A DNA stretch of 64,000 nt from Agrobacterium leguminum (GTDB lineage: Bacteria > Pseudomonadota > Alphaproteobacteria > Rhizobiales > Rhizobiaceae), in assembly GCF_015704895.1 (NCBI RefSeq), contig NZ_JADQWB010000007.1:62001-126000 (forward strand), in the 5' to 3' direction. Shown here in pieces: positions 20,100 to 27,624 of this stretch (positions are counted from its first letter, which is position 1; every line of letters begins with the position of its first letter). The notes beneath the pieces were generated by a model. That model was given only the letters and a program-made list of their open reading frames with translations. It made no database searches and was not told where the DNA came from. The position numbers were made by a program, and so were the translations under genes.

Positions 20100-20900
20100 T
20101 CAAATCCCTTCGCCGTCATTGACCCGTGCCACCTGTCCGCCGAGCCCCTTGACGAAGGCGTTGATGCGCGGATTGGTCGACTTGTAGAAGATGTGCTCCG
20201 GCGTGCCCTGATCGACGATCAGGCCGTTTTCGGTGAAGACGATATTGTCGCTGATTTCTTCCGCAAAACGCATTTCATGCGTGACGAGAATGCTGGTCAT
20301 GCCGTCATTGACGAGATCGCGGATGACGGCGAGCACTTCGCCCACGGTTTCGGGGTCGAGTGCGGAAGTGACCTCATCGAACAACACCAGTTCCGGCCGC
20401 ATGGCAAGCGCGCGGGCAATCGCCACGCGCTGCTGCTGGCCGCCGGAAAGCTGGCCGGGATAGGCATCGACCTTCTGGGAAAGACGGACCTTTTCCAGCA
20501 GTTCGCGGGCATGGCGCTCGGTTTCCGCCTTCGGCGTGCCGAGAATCTTGATCGGCGCGATGGTGATGTTTTCCATCACCGTCAGATGCGGAAAGAGGTT
20601 GAACTGCTGGAAAACGATGCCGATGCGCTTGCGCAGCGCAATGCGCTCCGCCTCGGTCTTCAGCTGGTCCACCCGCGTGCCGCCGACGGTGATCTTGCCC
20701 GATTGCGGAATGAGCAGGCCGTTGATGCAGCGCAGGATGGTCGACTTGCCGGAGCCGGAAGGGCCGATGATGGAGACGGCATCGCCCTTGTTGACCGTAA
20801 GGTCGATGCCCTTCAGGACCTGATTGTCGCCGAAGGACAGGTGTATGTCTTCCAGTTCAACCAGAGCTTTTGCGGCGGTTTGTGGTGCGGGTGCGGACAT
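20100..20900 (-). CDS. polar amino-acid ABC transporter ATP-binding protein (GlnQ/HisP type)
   Basis: A 266-residue ATPase with Walker A GPSGSGKST, signature LSGGQQQR, Walker B LVLFDEVTSALDP and the switch His in VTHEM. QFNLFPHLTV is typical of amino-acid importers. ATG 20900 chosen; a TTG at 20912 lies directly after the permease stop and lacks a ribosome site. It is the third importer gene after two permeases and overlaps the possible long form of the MmgE/PrpD gene. Confidence 0.93.
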   Translation of the reverse strand: MSAPAPQTAAKALVELEDIHLSFGDNQVLKGIDLTVNKGDAVSIIGPSGSGKSTILRCINGLLIPQSGKITVGGTRVDQLKTEAERIALRKRIGIVFQQFNLFPHLTVMENITIAPIKILGTPKAETERHARELLEKVRLSQKVDAYPGQLSGGQQQRVAIARALAMRPELVLFDEVTSALDPETVGEVLAVIRDLVNDGMTSILVTHEMRFAEEISDNIVFTENGLIVDQGTPEHIFYKSTNPRINAFVKGLGGQVARVNDGEGI

Positions 20901-20912
20901 GGCTTGTTCCAA

Positions 20913-21695
20913 TCAGCGGGAAGCGAAGCGCCGCTCGAGGCGCTGCGTGAAACGGGAGACGGGATAGCAGAACAGGAAGAACGCCATCAGAACGGTGAGA
21001 TAGACCACGACGGTGAAATCGTTGCGCTGCACGGCGGTGCTGGCGTCCGTCGCGGCGTGCAGAAGCTCATGCACGCCCACCAGCGAGGCGAGCGCTGTGC
21101 CCATGGTGATTGACGCATAGAGGTTCATCCATGGCGGCAGCGAGCGCTTCACGCACTGCGGCAGGATGATCCAGCGCAGTGTCTGGTTGCGCGAAAAGCC
21201 CAGCCCCTGCGCCGCTTCCCATTGCGCTGTCGGGATCGACTGGATGGCGCCGCGGGTGATTTCGGCGATATGGGCGCTGGCCGGAATGGCGAGACCGACG
21301 ACGGCCTTGATCCAGTCCGGGAAGGGAATGTAGTTGCCGAAGGCGACGATCTCGAAAGGGAAGATGTAGGTCGCGGCAAAGATCAGCACCAGATGCGGGG
21401 CGTTGCGGAATATCTGCACATAGGTCAGCGCCGGCGCCCGCACGAGGCGGTAGGGCGCAAGCTCCATGATGCCGAGCAGGACGCCGATGAAGGTGCCGAT
21501 GGCAATCGCAAGGATGCTGATCAGCACATTCATGGCAAAACCCTTGGCCAGATAGGGCAGCCATTGCAGCAGCACCTGGCCGAGCGAGGGATCGAGGATC
21601 AGCCACAGAATGACTGATATCAGCACGCCGAGCAGCAGAATGGTGCCGAAGGGCGGCTTCTTTACCGCCTGTGTTGGAGAAACCACCGCACTCAT
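20913..21695 (-). CDS. polar amino-acid ABC transporter permease 2
   Basis: A 260-residue inner-membrane permease of the HisMQ family with five or six helices. The cytoplasmic EAA loop is EAAQGLGFSRNQTLRWIILPQ, and IPASAHIAEITRGAIQSI precedes it. Its ATG overlaps the stop of the first permease (ATGA), so the two are translationally coupled. The N-terminus carries a short hydrophilic extension of about 15 residues. Confidence 0.92.
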   Translation of the reverse strand: MSAVVSPTQAVKKPPFGTILLLGVLISVILWLILDPSLGQVLLQWLPYLAKGFAMNVLISILAIAIGTFIGVLLGIMELAPYRLVRAPALTYVQIFRNAPHLVLIFAATYIFPFEIVAFGNYIPFPDWIKAVVGLAIPASAHIAEITRGAIQSIPTAQWEAAQGLGFSRNQTLRWIILPQCVKRSLPPWMNLYASITMGTALASLVGVHELLHAATDASTAVQRNDFTVVVYLTVLMAFFLFCYPVSRFTQRLERRFASR

Positions 21696-22435
21696 TGACC
21701 GAACCCCGGAACCGCAAGACGCCGTTCAAGCCAGAGACCGGCTCTTGCGACGATAAAATTGATGACGCTGAAGAAGATCAGGATGACGATCATCAGCTCG
21801 ACCACATTGTCGCGCTGCGTCCAGATCAGGATCGAGGCATAGGTGATTTCACCCACCGCAATTGCCGAGCCGACCGTGGTGAGCTTCACCAGATTGACGA
21901 GGTTGTTGATGATGGAGGGCAGTGCCGTGCGGATGGCCAGCGGAAACTCCACATAGCGTAAAATCTCGAAGGAGCTGAAACCGATCGCGCGCGCCGCCTC
22001 GATGGTGGTGGCCGGTACCGCTTCGATACCGCCGCGCAAGGCCTCCGCGTGGAAAGCGGCAATGTGCAGGCCGGTAATGGCGACGACCCAGAAAAAGGGT
22101 GTCAGCGGATTGTTCTGCGCGCCGCCCAGCGCATTGGAAATCAGCATGTTGAGCACAAGGAAACCGCACATCAGCTGCACCAGCGTCGGCGTGTTGCGTG
22201 TCAGTTCCACATAGGCGCGCACGGGGCCGGCGAGCCACACCTTGCCGGATGTCAGCATGGCCGCGAAGATGAAGCCGAAGACGAGGCTGAGCGGCAAAGT
22301 GACGGCGACGAGGATCAGCGTCATCTTCATGCCGTCGAGCCAGATCTGAACCTCGTAACCGCTGTTCAGAAAATCATAGTTGAGGCCGAGATGCGCGGCC
22401 AGTTCTATGAAGCGCGCTGTAAATCCATCCTGCAT
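21692..22435 (-). CDS. polar amino-acid ABC transporter permease 1
   Basis: A 247-residue HisMQ-type permease; the EAA loop reads EAARAIGFSSFEILRYVEFP and TRNTPTLVQL marks the family. It pairs with the next permease as a heterodimer. It is separated from the binding-protein gene by 195 bases that hold a hairpin, so its expression is probably lower than that of the binding protein. Confidence 0.92.
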   Translation of the reverse strand: MQDGFTARFIELAAHLGLNYDFLNSGYEVQIWLDGMKMTLILVAVTLPLSLVFGFIFAAMLTSGKVWLAGPVRAYVELTRNTPTLVQLMCGFLVLNMLISNALGGAQNNPLTPFFWVVAITGLHIAAFHAEALRGGIEAVPATTIEAARAIGFSSFEILRYVEFPLAIRTALPSIINNLVNLVKLTTVGSAIAVGEITYASILIWTQRDNVVELMIVILIFFSVINFIVARAGLWLERRLAVPGFGQ

Positions 22436-22506
22436 CGGAAATCCATGCTGTTGTCGCGGGTGCGCCGCCCTGCAGGCGGCGCCAGAATGACCTGTCTTGC
22501 TTTAAA

Positions 22507-22539
22507 GCAGAAAAGAACGGCGGGCGAAACCGGCCGTTC
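22507..22539 (-). terminator. attenuator-like hairpin between binding-protein and permease genes
   Basis: GAACGGCGGG (22515-22524) pairs with CCGGCCGTTC (22530-22539) with one mismatch. On the minus strand the stem is followed by TTCTTTTC, so partial termination after the binding-protein gene is likely. Confidence 0.6.
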
Positions 22540-22630
22540 CTGATGGTCATAGGAAATCACTCCGCCTGTTCGGCATCATCCTCACCCTGCGGTGAGGACA
22601 GGCAAGGAACGGAGAGACCCTGCGCCTGTC

Positions 22631-23467
22631 TTATTGCGCCGAAAGCTTCTTCTGCTGCTCTTCCATATAGCCGATGCTCGGCAGACGGTTGGCCTTGGCG
22701 AATTCGAGCATCTTGCCGGAGGCGTGCAGTTCCTTGACGATCTTGTCGAGAGCGGCCTGCGCGTCGCTTTCGCCCTTGCGCAGCCAGATCACAGAATCAG
22801 ACGGGATAAGGTCGGTGGGGATGAGGATGCCGTAATCCTTCCACTCATCGGCGCGGTCCTGAAGCATCAGACTCAGCGTGCCGTTGACGTGAACGGAGAC
22901 GTCGCAATTGCCGCCCTTGAGAGCCAGCAGCGATTCCGGCTGGCTCGGCAGCGCCTTTACCTGAGCGCCATATTGTTCGATCAGCGGCTGGGTGTAGTTC
23001 GAGCCTTGCGAAACGCAGGCGATCTTGCCCTTCAGATCCGACCAGTCCTTGATGCCACTGTCCTTGCGGCCGATGGCGGCGCCACCCTGGCGGTCATAGG
23101 GGGTCGGTACGTAATCGAGCGTTTTGGCGCGCTCTTCCGTGTACTGCATGTTGGCGATCAGAATATCGACCTTGCCCTGCTGCAGGAACTGCACGCGGTT
23201 GGGCGGGGTCACGGTTTCGGTGACCAGCTCGACACCGAGTCCGGCGGCCAGCGCCTTGGCGACGTCGATGTTGAGGCCCTTCTGCTCCTGCGTCTTCGGA
23301 TCGATGAAACCGAAAGGCGCGCCGGAGAGGATGACACCGACGGTAAGCTTGCCGCGACCCTTGATGCGGTCGAGCGTTGCATCCGCGTAAGCGGCAGTGG
23401 CCATCGAAGCGATGACAACGGTTCCGGCGATGAGTTTTGCGGCAAATTTGGAGAAAGAGAGGGCCAT
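22631..23467 (-). CDS. polar amino-acid ABC transporter substrate-binding protein (SBP family 3)
   Basis: A 278-residue periplasmic binding protein with a signal peptide ending TAAYA. SBP family 3 marks are RGKLTVGV, GAPFGFIDP with LNIDVAKALAAGLGV, and the PNRVQFLQQGKVDILIANM block. AAAGGAA precedes the ATG at 23467; a long in-frame extension upstream crosses a palindromic repeat and was rejected. It is the first gene of the six-gene operon reaching to 17.4 kb. The ligand is an amino acid or amino-acid-like compound. Confidence 0.92.
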   Translation of the reverse strand: MALSFSKFAAKLIAGTVVIASMATAAYADATLDRIKGRGKLTVGVILSGAPFGFIDPKTQEQKGLNIDVAKALAAGLGVELVTETVTPPNRVQFLQQGKVDILIANMQYTEERAKTLDYVPTPYDRQGGAAIGRKDSGIKDWSDLKGKIACVSQGSNYTQPLIEQYGAQVKALPSQPESLLALKGGNCDVSVHVNGTLSLMLQDRADEWKDYGILIPTDLIPSDSVIWLRKGESDAQAALDKIVKELHASGKMLEFAKANRLPSIGYMEEQQKKLSAQ

Positions 23468-23876
23468 GGGTATTTCCTTTTGATTGTAGGTGGAAACTAC
23501 ATGAGGCACCCGCCAAGAGCGAGAATTGGCATTGCGTGAAAAATAGTATGAATAAAATCCGGTTCCAATAAATCTTTTGGAGGGAAAAATTATCCTAATA
23601 ATTTGAGATCGTAGAATCTTGTTCTTTGCTTCCGCTATTTTATGTCTGGCCGTGAGGGCGGGAGGATAATCAAGATGCCGTGTGTGGGCCAAATGGCCAC
23701 AGGGAGAGCGAGCGAATGCCGCTTGTTTCTTCTCCCCGCCGGGGAGAAGGTCGCGGCAGCGGGATGAGGGGGCAAGCTCTCGGTTTATAGCCAACGTCGC
23801 CCCCTCATCCGACCCTTCGGGCCACCTTCTCCCCGGCGGGGAGAAGAAACGTGCCGCAAACGTTCCGCCCCTGCCG
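23468..23876. other. intergenic region with AT-rich promoter zone and palindromic repeat
   Basis: 23500-23640 is clearly AT-rich and should contain the promoter of the leftward amino-acid operon. 23725-23850 is filled by a large palindromic repeat described separately. No gene seen. Confidence 0.6.
23725..23850. repeat. 126-bp palindromic intergenic repeat, RIME-like
   Basis: The ends are a perfect 27-base inverted repeat (23725-23751 and 23824-23850), and each arm is itself a near-palindrome built on TCTCCCCGCCGGGGAGA. Inside, GGATGAGGGGGC (23762-23773) is inverted at 23799-23810. This arrangement, with CCCTCATCCGACCCTTCGGG, resembles the rhizobium intergenic mosaic elements that recur between genes in rhizobial genomes. 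It lies between two minus-strand genes and could also stabilise or end the malic enzyme message. Confidence 0.85.
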
Positions 23877-26165
23877 TCACCGTCCGGCGTTATAGGCCGC
23901 AATTGCCGCCATATTAACGATATCGCTGTCCTTCGCCCCCATCGAGGTGATCTGTACCGACTTGTCGAGGCCGACGAGAAGCGGGCCGATGACGGTTGCG
24001 CCGCCCAGTTCCTGCAGCATCTTGGTGGAGATGGAAGCGGAATGGATGGCGGGCATGACCAGCACATTGGCCGGGCCGGAAAGCCGGGCGAAAGGATACT
24101 GGCTCTGCATGCGGTGATGGTTCAGCGCCACATCAGCCGACATTTCGCCGTCGACCTCGAAATTGACGTTGCGCCTGTCGAGGATTTTCACCGCCTCGCG
24201 CACCTTGTCGGAGCGTTCGCCGGTCGGCTGGCCGAAGGTGGAATAGGCGAGCATGGCAACGCGCGGCTCGTAACCGAAACGACGGGCAAGGCCGGCTGCT
24301 TCTTCGGCGATATCGGCAAGGTCTTCCGCATTCGGCATATCATGCACGGCGGTATCGGCAACGAAGACGGTGCGGTTGCGCGAGACGACCAGCGAAACGC
24401 CGATGACGCGATGGCCAGGCTTGGTGTTGATGCAGCGGCGGATATCTTCCAGCGCCGTTGAATAGTTACGGGTAACGCCTGTCACCACGGCATCCGCATC
24501 GCCCATAGCCACCATGCAGGCGGCGAAATGGTTGCGGTCGTTGTGAACCAGACGCTGCACGTCGCGCAGCAGGAAACCGCCGCGCTGCAAACGCGCATAG
24601 AGATAATCGACATAGGCATCGACGCGGCTGGAAAGGCGGGCGTTGGTGATCTCGATATTGGCGCGGTCGAGATCGATGCCGGCGCGCTCCGCATTGGCCT
24701 TGATGATATCGTCACGGCCGAGCAGGATGGCGGTGCCGAGGCCCTGCGCGGTGAACGAAATCGCCGCGCGCATGACCTGTTCTTCTTCGGCTTCCGCAAA
24801 AACGACCCGCTTCGGCGAGCGGCGCACGCGCTCGTAAAGGCGCTGCGTGGTGGAGGCCATCGGGTCGCGGCGGGCGGAAAGCTCGCGGGCATAGGCGTCG
24901 AGATCGGGCAATTCGCGGCGGGCGACGCCGGTTTCGATGGCGGCTTTGGCCACGGCCACCGGAATGGCCGAGATCAGGCGCGGATCGAAGGGAACCGGAA
25001 TGATATATTGCGATCCGAAGCGCGGGCGGTTGCCCTGATAGGCGGCGGCCACATCGTCAGGCACATCCTCGCGGGCAAGATCGGCGAGCGCCTGTGCCGC
25101 CGCGATCTTCATCGCGTCGTTGATCTGGCTGGCGCGAACATCGAGAGCACCGCGGAAGATATAGGGGAAGCCGAGGACATTGTTGACCTGGTTCGGGTAG
25201 TCCGAACGCCCGGTCGCCATAATGGCGTCGTCGCGGATGCGCGACACTTCTTCCGGCGTAATTTCCGGGTCCGGATTGGCCATGGCGAAGATAATCGGCT
25301 TCGGCGCCATGGAACGGATCATCTCCTCGCTGAAGGCGCCCTTCTGCGACAGGCCGAACACCACATCCGCACCCTTCATGGCTTCCGCCAGCGTGCGGTT
25401 GTTGGTTTTCACCGCGTGGGCGGATTTCCACTGGTTCATGCCTTCGGTACGGCCTTGATAGATCACGCCCTTGGTATCGCAGAGCGTGATGTTTTCAGGG
25501 TTGAACCCCATGGCCTTGATGAGGTCCATACAGGCGATTGCCGCCGCACCCGCACCGTTGCAGACGAGCTTCGTCGTCTTGAAGTCGCGGCCCGTCAGTT
25601 CGATGGCGTTGATGAGGCCGGCAGCGGCGATGATGGCGGTGCCGTGCTGGTCGTCATGGAAAACGGGAATGTCCATCAACTCGCGCAGGCGGCTTTCGAT
25701 GATGAAACATTCCGGCGCCTTGATGTCTTCCAGATTGATGCCGCCGAAGGAGGGGCCGAGGTAGCGCACGCAATTGATGAACTCATCGGCGTCTTCGGTG
25801 TCGACCTCGAGATCGATGGAATCGACGTCGGCGAAGCGCTTGAAAAGGACCGACTTGCCTTCCATCACGGGCTTGGAGGCGAGTGCGCCGAGATTGCCGA
25901 GGCCGAGGATGGCCGTGCCGTTGGAGATGACCGCAACCATGTTGCCGCGTGTTGTATAGTCGTAAGCGGTCGCCGGATTTTCGGCGATGGCTTTCACCGG
26001 CACGGCCACGCCCGGCGAATAGGCGAGCGACAGGTCCCGCTGCGTCGCCATCGGTTTGGTCGGGGTGATTTCCAGTTTCCCCGGTCGGCCTTCCGCGTGG
26101 AAATCCAGGGCTTCCTGATCCGTAACCGATGTTCTGGTGCTGGCGGGTTTCGTCGTGTCGGACAT
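23877..26165 (-). CDS. maeB: NADP-type malic enzyme fused to a phosphotransacetylase-like domain
   Basis: A 762-residue protein, the usual length of the large bacterial malic enzymes (rhizobial Tme/Dme, E. coli MaeB). Residues about 1-430 form the malic enzyme part, with [10 protein letters not shown], the [10 protein letters not shown] metal/substrate region and the NAD(P) fold [10 protein letters not shown]. Residues about 440-762 are phosphotransacetylase-like and are generally regulatory rather than catalytic. It converts malate to pyruvate with CO2 and NAD(P)H and is important for growth on C4 acids. NAD against NADP preference cannot be settled here. It stands alone, with the palindromic repeat behind it. 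Confidence 0.92.
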   Translation of the reverse strand: MSDTTKPASTRTSVTDQEALDFHAEGRPGKLEITPTKPMATQRDLSLAYSPGVAVPVKAIAENPATAYDYTTRGNMVAVISNGTAILGLGNLGALASKPVMEGKSVLFKRFADVDSIDLEVDTEDADEFINCVRYLGPSFGGINLEDIKAPECFIIESRLRELMDIPVFHDDQHGTAIIAAAGLINAIELTGRDFKTTKLVCNGAGAAAIACMDLIKAMGFNPENITLCDTKGVIYQGRTEGMNQWKSAHAVKTNNRTLAEAMKGADVVFGLSQKGAFSEEMIRSMAPKPIIFAMANPDPEITPEEVSRIRDDAIMATGRSDYPNQVNNVLGFPYIFRGALDVRASQINDAMKIAAAQALADLAREDVPDDVAAAYQGNRPRFGSQYIIPVPFDPRLISAIPVAVAKAAIETGVARRELPDLDAYARELSARRDPMASTTQRLYERVRRSPKRVVFAEAEEEQVMRAAISFTAQGLGTAILLGRDDIIKANAERAGIDLDRANIEITNARLSSRVDAYVDYLYARLQRGGFLLRDVQRLVHNDRNHFAACMVAMGDADAVVTGVTRNYSTALEDIRRCINTKPGHRVIGVSLVVSRNRTVFVADTAVHDMPNAEDLADIAEEAAGLARRFGYEPRVAMLAYSTFGQPTGERSDKVREAVKILDRRNVNFEVDGEMSADVALNHHRMQSQYPFARLSGPANVLVMPAIHSASISTKMLQELGGATVIGPLLVGLDKSVQITSMGAKDSDIVNMAAIAAYNAGR

Positions 26166-26324
26166 GGGCTGAGCGTGCTTTCGTGTCGATAACAGTGTAA
26201 AAATATCCGCCGTTGTTATTGTATTTTTCGCGCCCCTGCCAAGCCTTGAATGTTGTTCAGTGCAGCAAATTTAAGCGTGATGAAATTTGCGGCCGATTCA
26301 ATCGATTAATTCCCCTGGTTCGCG

Positions 26325-27224
26325 TCAGAGGCTTGGCCGATAGGCCTGTCGGGCCATGTTCACGAAGGCTTCGACATGCAGGGCGAGGGCGCCGCGCCTG
26401 ACGACCAGCACACAATCGGACCATGCATCGGCGCTCTCCAGCGGCACGCCGACAATGCCTCTTGCGGAGCGCACCGTGGTTTCCGGCAGGATGGAAATGC
26501 CCGCGCCGGCCTCCACGAGCGCGAGGATCGTATTGACGTTGGCGATGCGCATGCCGATTTCCGGCGCACAGCCAGCATCCTCGAAAAGCGAAAGTGCGCT
26601 GCTACTGAGGCCAAGACCGATCTCGTCAACCGGCAGCAGTAGTTTTTCCCGCACGATATCGTTGACCGAAATCCGGGAGCGACCGGCGAGTGCGTGACGT
26701 TCCGGCAGGGCGACGCAAAGCCTCGAGCGATCGAAGGGCATGGCCCGCAGGGTCTGCGGTAGCGAGGGAAGGGGCGCGCGGATGAAGGCGACGTCGGTCT
26801 TGCGTGTCGTCACCTGCTCGATCAGCTGTTCCATTGTCATGCCGGGCAACAGTTCCAGCGTCACATCCCTGTGCTCATCGCCGTAGCGGGTGATCAACGC
26901 CGGAAGTTTGCGCTCGGCCATGACACTGGTGCCGTAACCGATGCGCAGCGTGCCGAGCTGGCCGCGCCTGATCTGCTGCGCCTTTTCCAGCGCGCCCTTG
27001 GTACGGGCGAGGATTTCTTCCGCCTCGATGAGCATAGACTGACCGGCCGGGGTGAGTTCGACGCCGCGATTGATGCGATGAAAGAGCTTGAAGCCCAGAT
27101 TTTCCTCCAACTGGCGGATGCGTTGTGTCACGGCGGGCTGGGCGATGCCGAGCTGCAGGGCGGCGGCGCGAAAGTTCCTGGCCCTTGCGGCTTCCACGAA
27201 TATTGTGAGCTGGCGAATATCCAT
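26325..27224 (-). CDS. LysR-family transcriptional regulator
   Basis: A 299-residue regulator: winged helix-turn-helix in residues 1-60 (MDIRQLTIFVEAARARNFRA, AQPAVTQRIRQLEENLG), then a two-lobed effector domain. Start at 27224 fits the family N-terminus exactly; a much longer in-frame extension is not protein-like. It is divergent from gcd, 400 bases away, and lies just upstream of malic enzyme on the same strand, so either could be its target. A T-N11-A type palindrome lies 39-53 bases before its start. Effector unknown. Confidence 0.88.
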   Translation of the reverse strand: MDIRQLTIFVEAARARNFRAAALQLGIAQPAVTQRIRQLEENLGFKLFHRINRGVELTPAGQSMLIEAEEILARTKGALEKAQQIRRGQLGTLRIGYGTSVMAERKLPALITRYGDEHRDVTLELLPGMTMEQLIEQVTTRKTDVAFIRAPLPSLPQTLRAMPFDRSRLCVALPERHALAGRSRISVNDIVREKLLLPVDEIGLGLSSSALSLFEDAGCAPEIGMRIANVNTILALVEAGAGISILPETTVRSARGIVGVPLESADAWSDCVLVVRRGALALHVEAFVNMARQAYRPSL

Positions 27225-27624
27225 CGGCGGACAGGTCTTTGTGTTGAGGGGCTTGGTGTGGTATAAGTACAGCTTATCAAAATTGCCCATCTTGCGCATT
27301 GTCATCTTGTCGCAGGCGACGTTATACCGCAGCCAGTGTTTCGGTCGTCTTTGCCGCTTTTGCGGGGTTTGGCGATGCGGACCGGGGAGGATTTGTTCAA
27401 GCACCTTGTCCGCCGTCCATGGGACCGGCGGTTACCTGCAGTGAATGGGTCAAAATGACAGTCACGATGGAAGTCTTCCCCACTATTGTTCCCCGTTCAG
27501 CCGCGCCGCCTCTGGCGCAACTTCGTCTGGCCGCAGTGGCGGTGGACTGTCCGGGCTTTGCCGGACACTGAACGATCATCGGGCGTCAGCCTTATGGGCG
27601 GCTCTTCCAAACGGACATTCTTTC
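27225..27624. other. divergent region between the LysR gene and gcd
   Basis: 400 bases without a convincing gene. It contains the LysR-type palindrome at 27263-27277. A frame continuous with gcd runs through the second half, but it lacks a start with a ribosome site and was not included in gcd. Confidence 0.5.
27263..27277. promoter_or_regulatory. candidate LysR-type operator
   Basis: ATAAG-TACAG-CTTAT is a perfect five-base-arm palindrome that contains a T-N11-A motif, the usual half-site of LysR regulators. It sits just before the LysR gene, fitting autoregulation and possibly control of gcd. Confidence 0.5.

Noticed and set aside
24528..26192. 554-codon frame antisense to malic enzyme
   Set aside because: Shadow frame with no family resemblance; malic enzyme is complete on the other strand.
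27225..27404. N-terminal extension of the LysR protein by 60 residues
   Set aside because: LysR proteins begin with the DNA-binding domain; the extension would run through the operator-like palindrome.
27445..27624. N-terminal extension of gcd by 60 residues
   Set aside because: No ribosome site, not hydrophobic, and gcd from 27625 already has the family length.
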